Notes: a model not told the origin generated them from the letters alone. Shown: positions 1 to 21,583, counted from the stretch's first letter. The stretch: 64,000 nucleotides of DNA from Strigamia acuminata (GCA_949358305.1 OX442323.1:5394001-5458000), one strand, 5' to 3'. Program-made: numbers and translations.

Positions 1-29
1 TCTATTCAACCGACGAATTGTGGTTGTGG

Positions 30-378
30 CATCCAAGGATAACATGGACACGTATCTGTGTGTTATTTCCTATTGATTGGTTGTTTTGTGCGCTGATTGG
101 GTGACAGCTATCATGTGTCGCGCATTGCTTGCTAACTTAGCATGTTTGTAACCTGTTGTCGTCACAGTATTCTGTGATTAATTATTTTGAATCAAAACTT
201 CCCTGGCTGGATTAGCTATAAGGATTAGAAAAGGAAACATTAAAGTATTAGACAGTGGAAATGAAGGAAACAGACTTCAAATAATTAAATGTAGAAGTCA
301 AAATTACGAATTTAATTTTGCAATCGGTGGCAAAACGCACTGAACATGTGGATACGTGTCCTTATTATCCTTGGTTCA
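30..378. mobile_element. Short TIR DNA transposon (MITE), copy A
   Basis: The left end reads CCAAGGATAACATGGACACG (33-52). The reverse complement of 349-374 begins CCAAGGATAATAAGGACACG, so the ends are inverted repeats. A 9-bp direct repeat, TGGTTGTGG, flanks the element at 21-29 and 379-387 and is a likely target-site duplication. A duplication of that size fits Mutator-like elements, but no transposase is present, so the class is inferred. A second copy lies at 24326-24540 and a partial one at the right edge of the window. Confidence 0.65.
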
Positions 379-387
379 TGGTTGTGG

Positions 388-1140
388 TTTTCTTATTTGA
401 ACACAATTCACTCACATTTTGGGAGGTGGATGCTTTGCGTGAAAGTATTTATGACACCTGAAAGTCTTACCCCTCGATCTAACTTTTGAGGTCGCCATTT
501 ATATAAACCCAAATCCGGCATAAACAAAAGCTCGTTTAAATGGGTTTAAATGGGCTGAAAATAAACAATCTAAACAGGTCATTTAAATCTTTGTGTAACG
601 AGTTTTCTTATTCAAATCGCACATTTTAGGCGCCATTTTGGATTTTTGTTAGATCGATTGCGACGATCGGAGATCTAAGTACAATTTTGCAGCAGTTATC
701 AATTTTTTATGAGTAAACAACAATATTAAAAAAAAAAGCGAGGGAAGGAAAATCTCGAAAAAAATTACCTGTATGCGCCTTCAGCAGGGATGATGATGAC
801 TATTTGAACTTGATCTGGAATCCCAGATCAAGTTTGGCAGTTAAATAATTATTTATTTGGTAAATAAACGATTGCATTCAGAAACAAAACAAATCGTTTA
901 TTTGGTAAATAAACTGTTACGTAGAGTTGCCATTCGTGGCATGATAACTTCAACTCTTGTATTGAATAAAACTAGTTAACTTCAAAATCCTAAAACCGCA
1001 ACACGCTTCAGCTTCTTATCTCGCAATACATGACACATGATGGACAGAGATGTCTTCTCCCAATAGGAAGACATAATATAAACGATTGCATTCGGAAACG
1101 AAACATTTCGTCTAAAAATTTGTTAGGATAATTTGTTTGG
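388..1140. other. Gene-free AT-rich stretch
   Basis: No coding region is supported here. The only structure seen is an 18-bp direct repeat, TTTATTTGGTAAATAAAC, at 852-869 and 897-914. Each copy is itself nearly palindromic. A related string containing AACGATTGCATTC occurs again near 1081. Confidence 0.5.
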
Positions 1141-1370
1141 AATAAATTAAAGTTTTTCACTTAAAATTAAAGTTTTTCACTTAAAATTAAATTTTTTAGG
1201 ATAAATTAAACTTTTTCACTTAAAATTAAATTTTTTAGGATAAATTAAACTTTTTCACTTAAAATTAAATTTTTTAGGATAAATTAAACTTTTTCACTTA
1301 AAATAAAATTTTTTAGGATAAATTAAACTTTTTCACTTAAAATTAATTTTCTTGACTTAAAATTAATTTT
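1141..1370. repeat. 39-bp tandem repeat
   Basis: A unit containing AAACTTTTTCACTTAAAATT followed by a TTTTTTAGGAT segment recurs with a 39-bp period (for example at 1205 and 1244) for four to five copies. Shortened units lie at the left edge and diverged units at the right edge. It has no coding potential. Confidence 0.85.
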
Positions 1371-3167
1371 CTTAGCTCAACAACAGTAGCGCCAAGTGCG
1401 ACAATTTTTCGCACTACCGTAACAGCGCTTAAGCTAACGGCCTTCCAGATTTAATTATTTTGTCCCAAATTTGGTACATTATGGGCACCAAAGTGTCGTC
1501 TTTGGAGATTGTCCATCTGAGGGTTAAGAGTCGCCCTCGAATTGTAGCTGCTCTTGAATAGTAGCCGCGGCTGAAACACCAAGAAAAACGTATTTTTGCA
1601 AAAGTGCGTTATTGTTTCCGTATTTAACCTCACGCACGATGAATGGCCAACTGCAAATGACACCAACTAATCGTCCAGGTGACTAATAAACAGAAGGGAA
1701 TGTGCAGAGAAACACATAAAGAATCAATTGGCGCAATGTTTTCACATAAAAATTGAATAACTTTCTAAAGAGGTGTGCAGAGTTTTATATCAAAATCTAT
1801 AACTTTGTCTAGCGTACCTCTGTGAGCAAAGAAGGAAAGACGACGGCGGCGAGTTATTTACTACCAATATTTGAGTTTGGAACTTTTTGGGGGGGTTGTT
1901 AAATGTGGAGAAATTAAATTTCTTTTTTGTTTTACACGGGTGTTAGCAAAAGGTCAAGTAAAAAGCAGGGCATTATGGTTTATCTGGTTGCGGTGAAACC
2001 CACCAATGACACTTCACCTTTTATTGCAGTCCACACACAGTACAAACGATAGGGCCATGAAACACGGGTGATAAAGCAAGCCATAAAGAGTGAACGTTGG
2101 TAGAAGGGAGCGTTCCTTTATCAGAGTCTATGTATTGGGTGACTCTATCATATCGGGCACGAAAAGAGAGAAATCTCATAAATACCAGGGTTGCGGCCTA
2201 TGGTCAGCTCCTGACACTTACATCATTTCTATTGCTGCATCTTTTAAATCCACAACGGTTTTTTTCTCTTTCTGAGGAATTTTTGCTCTTATTTACCTTG
2301 ACGTGAAGTGTATAAAGTTTTCCGAGTGTGAAACTCGAGATGGGATTTTTCGAGTTTTCTAGCAGAGTAAACACGTGGTTTTGCGAATTTAATACTCGAA
2401 TAAATGTTAAAAGGTTTTTTTTTTGGTTTTGTTTCTTGTTTGAATAAAGATGGGAGAATTATGAGATTTTTTTTTTAGTTTTTAATTTTTTTTTTTTTTT
2501 TTTTGGAGACAAATTTAATTAGAAATAACAGTAAGAAGCATTGTGCGTTGGAGTGTGGAGAGTTAATTGTAAGAAATGAGGTTGAAATGACAAAACATTG
2601 GATAATGTTTGCATAATCGTCCGTCATTGCACTCGTCGTTGTATTATACAGTGGATTTTGTGCTCGTTAAGTTGTTGCTTTTTTATTGATGGTGTCGGAG
2701 GAGTTTGCTGGCAAGTTTTCGTTTTAAGCCCGTGATTAAGCTGGGGTTTTGTGGAGGAAAAGAAAAGTTGGATTAAGTGGTGTTAGGTGAAATTAATTCA
2801 TGAATTCATGTTCGTTCGAGTGGGCGAAAAGAAAATTTAAAATTGTAGTTGGGGGAGTGTTTTGTCATTTGATAATGTATTAAAAAGTGGATAGGAATAT
2901 CTGGCGGTTGTGGGGAACTGTTGGAGCTTGCGAACATTAGACAAATTCAATGGCTGGGAAGAGGAAAAAAAATGAAGCAAAAGTCATCCTCGGTGACATC
3001 CGTGGTTTGCACTCCCGGCTTCTTGGCTCACAGGTTTCGTGGGAGGATTTTTTTTTATGTGGAGGGGAAAATTAAAAGCAGATCTTTGCCGTTAAAGATG
3101 ATGGATCGACGTTTTGTTGAATTTTTCTTGGGTTTTGGATGTTGGTGGAATTGTTTTGGAATTTTGG
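1371..3167. other. Gene-free stretch with T-rich tracts
   Basis: I find no gene here. Long T runs lie at 2410-2510. Open frames are short and have no recognisable domain. Any promoter or untranslated first exon of the downstream Nmdar2 gene could lie here or further right, but nothing allows me to place it. Confidence 0.4.
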
Positions 3168-3960
3168 AGGTTTATTGAATTGTTTTTGAATTTTGGAGAT
3201 TTTTTTGAATTTCTCTTGAATTTTGGAGATTTCTCTTGAATTTTGGAGATTTCTTGAATTGTTTTTGAATTTTGGAGATTTCTTGAATTTCTATTGAATT
3301 TTGGAGATTTCTTGAATTTCTCTTGAATTTTTGAGATTTCTTCAATTTTTCTTGAATTTTAGAGATTTCTTAAATTTCTCTTGAATGTTGGAGATTTTTT
3401 CAATTTCTCTTGAATTTTAGAGATTTCTTGAATTTCTCTTAAATTTTGGAGATTTATTCAATTTCTCTTGAATTTTAGAGATTTCTTGAATTTCTCTTGA
3501 ATTTTGGAGATTTTATGAATTTCTCTTGAATTTTGGAGATTTCTTGAATTTCCATCGAGTTTTGGACGTATTTATTGAATTTTTTTTGAATTTTGCACAT
3601 TTCTCGAATTTTTTGGGGGTTTTGCACATTTTTTACACTTTTATTGAATTTTTATTGAATTTTGCACATTTTTTGAATTTTGTTTTAGTTTGGACGTATT
3701 TTTTAAAATTTTCTTGCATATTGGACATTTCTTGAGTTTTTCTTGATTTTTTCTTGATTTTTTCTTGATTTTTTCTTGATTTTTTTCTTGATTTTTTTCT
3801 TGTTGTTTCTTTGCTTTTTTTTCTTGTTTTTCTTGATTTTCTTGATTTTTCTTGATTTTTCTTGATTTTTCTTGGTTTTTCTTGGTTTTTCTTGATTTTT
3901 CTTGATTTTTCTTGTTTTTCTTGATTTTTCTTATTTTTCTAATTTCTTTCTACTTGAATT
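3168..3960. repeat. Degenerate ~29-bp then ~10-bp T-rich minisatellite
   Basis: From about 3168 to 3700 a unit like TTGAATTTTGGAGATTTC plus a TTGAATTTCTC spacer repeats every 29-30 bp with substitutions. From about 3735 to 3955 it passes into roughly 10-bp units of TTTTTCTTGA. The T-rich strand is open in parts (3526-3735) only because of this composition. Confidence 0.85.
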
Positions 3961-6900
3961 CTTTTTGAATTCTAGACATTTATTCAATTTCCCTTCGTCC
4001 ACTATTCGGTCCCAAACTTCCAACTACCCACTTAACCAGTAACAGCGGAAGCTCAATAAAGCAAAACAACGATAATCCGAATGAGAGTACATCCACCTGT
4101 GAATGTGGTAACCCACTGGGATGATATACCTCCAAGCACCCTTACAAGAGCGATAAAAATGCCGCCTTCCTATTGCTCGCGCTTCCCTGCAAAACCTGGC
4201 AGATGTTAACGCAATCATAAACCTAAGCCCGAGTCCTAAACTCACGGACACAAAACCCTATTGCGAGGCATAATGTGGCTACAGGTTATGATATAGATTG
4301 GAAAAAATATATTGAAATTCTGAGAAGGTGAGGGACGACCGCACCAAGATTCCAGTGCAGGGCCGCCGAGGGCAATTCCGGGCACCAGACTACTGCAACC
4401 CAGAGGCCTCTAAATGTTCTTCGCTTCGGCTCTTATCAATGTTTGCTGTTTTTCGTTGCCCCCGCCGTCAAATATTATGCATACATGCAATGCAAACCAC
4501 CCGGGTCTTCGTGCAATTTGATCTGCACTGCTCCCTCCAGCCTGCTGCCAATTTCGGAGGTAAAGAGGGGAAAATGTGATGGAAAACACACACGAGAGGT
4601 CTCTGATGTCAGAAAATGATATTAGAAAATTAATTTCTTAATCGGATTTAAATGGCTTAATTAATTATTAATTTTTTCTTTCTTTTTTAATTTTGCGGGT
4701 TTGGATTTCTCGATTTATTTCTTGAGTGAGTTTAATCCGACTGGGGTTAATGGCAGTTAGAAATTGTCAATTGAGAGAGAGAGAAGGAAATATAAATGAG
4801 GGAGGGGAAAAAATTGTGCCGTCCTTTATTGGACAGATGGAAAGCTGACCATAGTGTTGTGTGGTTTGCTAAGTGCACTCTTGAATTCTTAATCAAAACT
4901 ATTAGGGCCGCCCTAATTGCACCTTCTTGGTTGTAATGAAGAGTATGCAATTGCTAGCAAATTGCATTTTATTTGCTGTCTTTGTGTGACTGCAATGCAA
5001 CATTTTTTTTTGTTGTTGCCAATTTGAATATTGGAGAAATATAAATTTTGAAAAATGTAATAAAAATAATTAAAGCTTAAAAAAGTTGCACCATGTGTAA
5101 CTTGGGCCTATTTCTGATTGGACGAGCCTCATAACTCACTCTGTGGTGCCACCAGGAAAAATAGTTCAGAATGGTTTTAAATTTGTTTGATGATTTTAAT
5201 CATTGAAATGATGTAATGTTGTTTGTATTTTCTAAGAAAATGTATCTTGAAGTCATAAAATTCAGAAAATTCTAAATTCGAGGAAACGGGATTCGAGGAA
5301 GTGTCCGACTCGCACTTTTTAGAAAGACGATCTATTGCGACCCACTTCATCCCGGTTCATTGAATTTTTGTAGTGATACTTATTGATAGCCAGAAAAAGT
5401 CATCTCGTACTCTTTTTATTTCCTTTATGTCCAGTTTATTCATTTATTTTCACAACTCTAACATGTTGTTAAAGCGTGTCACAAGTTAGAAATATAGAAG
5501 CACATTGCTAGTGCCCCCCCCCCCCCTCCCACCAAAAATCGGCTTGAGAAACGCTGCACTAGGCGCATTCGTAAAGCCATATTTAATCGTAGACTGCGCA
5601 CTGCAAATGGCACCCAGGTTGAATGGAAAGGAGGCATTGGCACAGGAGGTGACAGCCCCGAAAGCTCCTCAACTTCTTGTATCATCATCGCACCATTTTG
5701 TATTAGTACATCGTGCGAACTCAGAAATTGCGGGTAAAGATCTATCGCTGATTTGAGGCAGGAGAAAAATAGCAGTTTCATTTCCTTTTAAAGCTGGCTT
5801 TTTACCTACAATTCATGAGTTTGCAGTCTAGTGTATTTATGTGGGGACAAATGTATTGTATTAAATTAATGATTAGGTATTATTATTGGGCAATGTCTAC
5901 GACTGAGTGCGTGATGTATTGTGACAATAAAAACAATTCTGTTGATCTGGATAACAATTTACATCTCTGAAGTTTAGCTTGCAGTTAAAGAAGTTTTGTT
6001 GTTTAAATGTCGTGCTCACTGCGACTGAAAACAATAAATCAGTCGTTTGGTTCAAATGGTTCAAAATACTTTGAAATTATATTGCAATGATTTGCAAAGT
6101 ATGTTGAAATGCATTGGGTTTTACGGTAATGCCTTTTGTAATGCATTTTTGCATGCTATTGGTTTCCAAATGCTAATACATTTTGTAAAACAAGTTATGT
6201 CAAATATGAATGCATTATTTAATGTTCAAATAACATAGTTAATTGCACGAAATGCGTTAAGTGAAAAGCAATATATTGTAAAATAGCAGTTTAAAGATGT
6301 TGTTTAAAATGACTTTAGGGAATGCGCCTGCTGGAAGCGGATGAAAGAAAGATGGCTTTAAAAAAAGGAAAGAAAGAAAGAAAGGAGATTTGGTTTTTAA
6401 CAGGGAAATTCCGATAAGTAAGACACTTGAAGCAGAAAGTAATCTCTTAATGGCAGAAGAAGAGACTTGTGAAAAAGTTATTCTAACTCGAAAAACGCAA
6501 TCACTCCTTGGGGAAGGGAAGCATCCAGGAAATAAGAAAAGAGCTCATGGAACGAGGCGGGAATATGATGTCGAAGGAACTTGTACTCGGCTATCTTTAA
6601 TCGAAGTCTCCTCGAAACGAGAAGTAAAAGCTGAAATAGCTCGATCTCAAATCAAGTGTGAAGAGTGACAAAAGCGCCACTGACATTTCCTCAATGCGCA
6701 TTAAAATGCAGTGTTGGCAAACGATCCGACACGCATTTTTGAGCATTTAAGGTCCATCAATGTCGTCGTCGTCGTGTTTTGTCTAAACATTGTCAACAAA
6801 GCGCCAAATGATGGATATATATGTACAAATAATAAATCAAATGCGAAAAGGGAAAAGAGAAAATTGTTAAAACGCTCAATTCTTTGTTTTCAAAATGCCA

Positions 6901-8168
6901 TTCAAGACATCTCATGCTCCAGTGAATGGCTCTAGGTCTATAATTCGTTGGGTTCGAGCCAAATGGAAATGCCCCACCATTTATTTTATTTTTTGCATGG
7001 ACAGGAACACGAATGAACTTCTTAATGAAGTGCTTATAGTCGGTTTATTTTATTTTCTAGCATTGGATTTTCGAGAAATTTAATTTAAGGTCGAGTGCGT
7101 CGGGGTGTTAATCTTGTTAGCGCTTAGAATAGACAGTTGTTCGTTCGATGAGGGAATCTGGACTTGGTTGGGGAATAAAATGTCGTCAAGGTTCGGAATT
7201 GCAATCGTTGAGGTTGTCTTGTCGTGTGAGTAAGCTGGGAAATGATAAAGCGCGAATAAGCATCAGTTATAATATGGTGATTGTGGTGCCGACTTGTGAA
7301 ATGACTCATTAAGGGATTTCATTAATAGAGTCGTCTATTTTGTAATTGTGCCGTTTTGACAATTTTGCACTTTTGGATTTGTCACGTGGTGTCTGTTCCG
7401 CCAATCACGATTCACGAGCCTAATTGCAAAATCACTAAAACATGAAAAATGCAAAATCATTAAATCGAGCAAAAGATAGCTTTCAACGTTTTGGCAAGCG
7501 ATTTATAATACGAAACAAAATTGAGGTGACCGCAGTCCATCTAAAGTGGCTTCTCGAATAACTCATCATGTGCTCAAGTGTTTGTGAATTTGAGTACTCA
7601 GTGAAACTTTACCATGTTGCTGTATAATGTTTCATGGCATGAATTTCAAATAAGATTTTTTTTTTTTTTTAATATTTTACGTTTTAAAGTTGGTTGGGTC
7701 ATGGAATCGCACAAATGCAAAAATTGTGAGTTTGAATTTTGGGGTCATCAAAAATGATGTTTGTGATGAGTGCAAAATCACAGTAATAAAAAATTGTACA
7801 TTTACTGAAACACCTTATTTGATAAATTTGATTCGCTCATTCTTTCTATTGATTTTTTGAAAATGTAAAATAGATTCCACAGTTTTGTATGATTTAGATA
7901 CTGTTGCTATGGTAATGGTAAGAAAATCTGTCATCCACCTCTGCTGGGTTTACTGTGGTTTTACCAGTTGTCAATGCAAATGCAAGGTTGGGTTCCTAAG
8001 AAGTCGTCCCACAGATCGCAAAAAAGGGGATTATCTTCAGTTTGATCTATACGGTTTCTAGATGAGTACTGTCATCATCTTGGCGAAGATATTATGTAAT
8101 CCGGCAAAGTGGTGGAAATCGCAAAAGTAAAAGGTCCGTAACATGGGACAAAATATGATACCGGTCCC
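3961..8168. other. Gene-free stretch with transposon fragments
   Basis: No gene is supported. At 5510-5557, read on the minus strand, the sequence CAGCGTTTCTCAAGCCGATT followed by a G-tract resembles the terminus of hAT (Charlie-like) elements; no matching opposite end was found. Positions 6045-6190 are related in inverted orientation to 16150-16265 (a shared TGCAATG...GAAATGCATTGG pattern), so both are copies of one uncharacterised repeat. Open frames are short and lack domains. Confidence 0.4.
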
Positions 8169-8171
8169 TAA

Positions 8172-8476
8172 TACCATGTTTACACCAAGCTTTTGGATCT
8201 CATCCGAAGCTGCGGATCTAGATCCAAGATTGCTTTAATTTCGATTTGGAAGACTCATTTGAACGATCTGAGAAGGGCAAAAAGGATTAGCCATGTCCAC
8301 AATGAAATGGTAAAAGACTTGCAAGAAGTTGGAGTTATTAGAACAAGGGCTGAAGTAGTCACATTTTGGTGTGAACGCAACTCCATCCAAGTGAATATTG
8401 GAACTCTGTTCAGTTAGATCTGATGATTGGGTGGATCAGATCCAGCCGAACTCGATCCGTTGGTGTGAACATGGTA
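8172..8476 (+). mobile_element. PIF/Harbinger-type MITE with Myb/SANT-like remnant
   Basis: The element starts TACCATGTTTACACCAA and ends with TTGGTGTGAACATGGTA, which are inverted repeats. TAA flanks both sides (8169-8171 and 8477-8479), the 3-bp TWA target duplication typical of PIF/Harbinger elements. The interior is open from 8193 to 8417. Its predicted peptide contains RRAKRISHVHNEMVKDLQE followed by GVIRT, reminiscent of the helix pattern in the Myb/SANT-like DNA-binding proteins that accompany Harbinger transposases. No transposase is present, so this is a non-autonomous 305-bp derivative. The class rests on the target duplication and TIR; the Myb link is a by-eye judgement. Confidence 0.65.
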
Positions 8477-8479
8477 TAA

Positions 8480-10154
8480 CACATTGGGACAAAAAATGCA
8501 GAGGGGCAAAGTGGTGTCCCTGCCGCAGTTGAGGTAGGAGTTGTAGGTATTAAACATGCATATTGCGTTATGTTGTTGATAAATTGTTGTTTCCCAGGGT
8601 TGTTTCAGTACCATCTTTTGATGGGAAATGTTTTTCATTATCGCATTGTGAATGCCCAACAATTGGGGTTGGCGACGGTCACTATTTCCGTTGCTGGCTC
8701 TGGTTTCCATTTCCGCCAAAAGATTGTCCTCCTTAGGCCTGTAACCACAGTAACCAACAAAATCAAGAATGTGATGTCATTGTAATGGCATCCTCAATGG
8801 TCTTGTATTGATCTCCGCTCCTCCCCTCACTGTTACGTTGCTTTCGTCACTTAGTATTCATCATTTCCCGGTTGGAATCTTTACATGCGCCAAAAGACGT
8901 TTGACGTCAACAAAAATACTAGTCCCGTTATATTACAAACAGAAGTGCTGATGTAACCATCTTGTGTTAACACAAGTGTTGCTGTGCAAGCAACAATAGT
9001 AAATTAGATAGCTAAAAATCTAAATGTATTCACCACTGAAGATGATCGTTTGATTGAAAGGTTAATTGAAAGTTAATTGGTTTCAGTTTTGTTTTAGAAA
9101 ATCATAAGTTCTAGAAAAGTGGTTTAAGTGTGAACCACGCAAAAGTTTAAGAACGCCATTAAAATCACTTGAGTAATTATCAAAAGTAGATGATGATTGC
9201 GATAGATGTGTTTATACGAGCACGGTTGCCAGGCAACAACGCAACAATACAAAGAAAGCAGTTAAACTCGTAGTTGAAAGACTTCTATCTCTTTCCTTCC
9301 TCTCCACTAGGCATACATAACGAGCCGCTGATAATGAAGGGATCCACGATCCCTAACGTATTTTTGTCGATAGTTATTTTCGTGCAATGGTAAATAAATT
9401 TGCTGGCCGAAAGGTCTTGCTGAATAAACAAACACGCGTGTTTTAACTGCCATGAATAAAAATTCATTTGCTAGAAACTCGTGGATGTCTCAAAATAAAT
9501 ATCTGGATTGTATCACTGGCCGCGAGGAAGATTTTGTTTATGGTTTGCGATGCAAGGAAGGAAGTTTGCCAAGCTTAATGTCACCAAAGTGCGAGCTTTT
9601 GAACGTGTGTACACGTCTCTAATTTCGGAAAGATTAAAAGACTTAGTTGAATTTGAGTGTGCCCTTGGTTAATCAAGTTTCCCTCGGAGATTGAGTTTGT
9701 TATTAAAGTTATTTGAGCTTTCGGGGGTGCCCGGTCGGTCTTGCAAAGTGGGGGCTTTGCGGCAGTATTCAATTGTCCAGGGAGTGAAAGAAATGTGTTT
9801 ATTGTTATCACTGCACGAATTAAGGAGCTAATGGTTTGTGAATTGCGCAAAAGCGCGATATTTACATATTTTTCTGCCATTTACAAGCCATTAAGTCTTG
9901 TAATTCGTAAACAACGGCTTCTAGTCGTTCCAACATGCAAATATTGTTGGAAAGTTGAGTTTAACTTAAAAAAATGGAAATATTTTTAGCGAAAAATAAA
10001 ATTTTGGAAATAAGTGCACTTAAAGCTGCCAAAAGGTTAAAAAATATTTTTCTGCGTGGTACTGCTTTGCGCTTGGATGGCTGAATCACAAGTGACTGTA
10101 ATTTCGGCGTGTTCATTCAGAAGTGATTTTTTTGATGTAATAGGTAAAAAAATA
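8480..10154. other. Gene-free stretch with one MITE fragment
   Basis: No gene is supported. Positions 9092-9141 are identical over 50 bp to 11402-11451, the right end of the MITE described at 11121-11445. They are therefore a truncated copy of that element. Other open frames (9285-9467, 9581-9880) show no domain or splice signals. Confidence 0.45.
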
Positions 10155-10156
10155 TA

Positions 10157-12215
10157 CAGTAGAACGTCTATTATCAGAACGACCGGTGATTGTAGATGCA
10201 ACGGATCTAATTTTTCTAATTAAACGGATTTTTTTTTCTCTAGACATCCAATTCTGTTTTTACACAGTAGACACGTTGCAGAAAAAAAGTGGGGATAAAA
10301 GGTGAAAATAAGACGTGAAAATAAGTATTTTGTGGAAAATTACAGTTAATGGAAATATTTTTCCTTAAAATTTAAATTTGATTTTAAAAAGGGCAATTTT
10401 TTTAAGCGTGTTAAATGCAGAGAAATCGTGTGAAAACGGAATTGAATTGATTTGTCTAGACTGGGTTAAAGAGATTGTCTGGCTCATTTTGGTTTATCTG
10501 CATTTAAATTATATATTTTCCTTCTAATCAGTAGAAATAAAAGAAAAATTTAATTATATACACAAATTTAGATATTGCATTAAAACCAATTTTTATGTAG
10601 GTTGACATGACAGTCGTGTGGCTGGAATGTGCATCGTTTATTTGTCATAGCGCCTCGTAGGTGCCAAATGAGAATAAAGCAGCGCTTTCAGATGGGAGAA
10701 ATATTACAAAATAGAAGAGCTAAATAGAAGAGCATATGCAACTTGTCTTCTCAGCTGTCGCTGTTCTTTTTCTAGGACTACGCCCCACATGAAAGACACA
10801 AACAGTTCACATGTGTGCACGATTTTAAGAAAAAGCAGTCTCTTAAAACTAAATTACTTTTAAATTGTTTTAGTTAATCAATGAAGAAAACTTTATGATA
10901 AATGCAATTTGTAATAACTAATGTACATTTTAAAAAATATCAAACTCAAAAAATCAAAATTAAGTAAAAACAGAATTGGGTGTACACTCGAGTGGAAAGT
11001 GTTGTGCACATATTCATTAAATACTCGTTAACACAGTTAATGGTTTTTGTGAACATTAACTTCTAATGACTGATTATGCGAACAAATTGGTTTTATGAAC
11101 ACATACTACACTCATGCCCTGTTCACACCTAAACCACTTTTGTGGAAAACCTGTGATCACACTACCACAGGTTTTCTAGAACTCAAAACAAGATGGCGGA
11201 CTTTTCCACAACTTAAGATGAAGAAAAGTTTTCTTAAACTTGACGTCACAACTGCAAAACACACCCCCATTGTGTCATGTGACTAGTTTTGAGCTGACGT
11301 TCACAAAAAATGGCTGCCAACAGCAAGTTAAAACGTCATGACACTTGTACAAAACTATCCTTAAGTGTGAACAACTGATTTCAGATTTGTAGAACTTAGA
11401 CTTTTAGAAAATCATAAGTTCTAGAAAAGTGGTTTAAGTGTGAACCACGCATACGTTTCAGAAAACTTAAATTTAATGATAAACATTTTTGAAGTGGCCA
11501 GAACATTGTTGTTAACAGTAGGCCTTCTATAACTATAATCCACTAAGCCGATGAGGACGATCCACCGATATCGATTAGCAAGACATGGATAGCTATGGGG
11601 TCCTGTGCTGGATGTGTGCAGGGTCCCTAAAGGCCTTAATTTGGCCCTGATAGTGTATAGTTGTACACCCAGTAATATACAGTTTGCGGCAGATACCATT
11701 CCCTTACGATTATGACATTTTTTACATTATATGTAGTGTATGGCAAAAGTGTTAGAGTTTGGATTGCGGTTGAAGCTTCATGTTATAGTTATAAAATTAG
11801 ATTTAACTTTATACATGTCACGTGATTACCGAAACTAGTATTGTCTCGTTAGCATAAAAAGAGAGAATTCTTGTTTTAAACTGTTTCAATACGATGCTGC
11901 AACTTTATTATTGTGAATTTAAATGAATTAAAAGCAAAAACAATTAGATAAACCGTAACATGTGCTCTGGAAACTACCGGATTGGCTGCGCTATTTTCAG
12001 TAGAGTTTATAGGGTGAATGTAAACTGTGTATTAATGACAGGAATTTTTAGGTGCCTTGGAGGCTTACACTGCATCTGCGCCACCCTGTGTTGACACCCC
12101 AAAGCTGGAATACCCAATCATGCATTCATACAGACCAAGCAAATTATTATTATTTTGGAATTGGGAATTTTGGATGTCTCCCAATTAGTTGGGATAAATA
12201 ATTGACGTTCTACTG
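10157..12215. mobile_element. Pogo/Tigger-like element, ~2.06 kb, no transposase seen
   Basis: The left end CAGTAGAACGTCTATTATC is the inverted repeat of the right end, whose reverse complement begins CAGTAGAACGTCAATTAT. TA dinucleotides flank both ends (10155-10156 and 12216-12217). CAGTAG ends with TA duplication are typical of the pogo/Tigger branch of Tc1/mariner. The interior has no long open frame and contains a nested MITE. It is either a decayed element or a composite non-autonomous one. Confidence 0.65.
11121..11445. mobile_element. Nested MITE with GTTCACAC termini
   Basis: The left end GTTCACACCTAAACCACTTT is inverted relative to the right end, whose reverse complement is GTTCACACTTAAACCACTTT (11426-11445). 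The first roughly 20 bp match almost perfectly. Target duplications are unclear. The right 50 bp recur exactly at 9092-9141. The superfamily is unassigned. The element lies inside the pogo-like element, so it either inserted later or travelled with it. Confidence 0.65.
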
Positions 12216-12386
12216 TATTATTTTACAAGTCTTGTGAAGCTTTTGGTGATATGTGGAATTTATTTTTAATATTACAATTCCTGAGTGAATTCCAGCATGC
12301 CGTATGCAGCGAGTGATTTTTTATTGTCGATTTCATTCGGTGCATTTGACAGTTGAACGTCTGCAGGATGTATATATTTGAAATTC

Positions 12387-12399
12387 TTTGCAGACCTCT
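12387..12399 (+). promoter_or_regulatory. Nmdar2: Probable 5'UTR splice acceptor of Nmdar2
   Basis: A pyrimidine-leaning tract ending TTCTTTGCAG (AG at 12392-12393) lies six bases before the first ATG of the receptor gene (12400). This suggests that the coding start lies at the beginning of the second exon. An untranslated first exon and the promoter would then lie upstream, and I could not place them. Confidence 0.45.
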
Positions 12400-21096
<8,697 letters not shown>

Positions 21097-21577
21097 ATTA
21101 TTTTCAACCGTGGAAGAAGACGTGGATCCAGTGACGAAAAATTAGTCGCTAAACGGATTTACGGCACTGCGCAGATGGTTAAATTGGCACGGGAATGCCA
21201 CGCAAACACAATAATAAGATTTAAAGGAGGGAAAAACAAACCAGCATGAAATCTTGAATTACGGCGAAGAGAAGTCAGTGCCTCTCCATGCTCAATGGAT
21301 AGGATTTTTACATTTTATCTACTAATTTTTTATTTTTTATTTCAAATAATGTTTCATAGACGATTACGATTGGAACTGTCAAGTGTTAGTAGACAAAATT
21401 ATATATATACATATATATAAATAAATAAATATATATATATATATAATTGTACAGATGGTTAATAATGATTTTTATCCGGATTAGTTGATATTGTTTGTTT
21501 GTATGAACTGTAGTTACTTCATACAAATATGATTGTACAGGAATTTCGTAATTACATTTCAGTTGAATGATTTTTCA

Positions 21578-21583
21578 ATAAAA
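21578..21583 (+). terminator. Nmdar2: Poly(A) signal AATAAA for Nmdar2
   Basis: A canonical AATAAA lies 515 bp after the stop codon. It is followed within 15-20 bases by a second near-match (AATAAATTG) and a T-rich tract, the usual arrangement of a metazoan cleavage site. Confidence 0.6.

Noticed and set aside
4353-4930. AGGGCCGCC strings as ends of a hAT-like element
   Set aside because: The two occurrences are mostly in direct rather than inverted orientation, and no target duplication or matching ends could be found.
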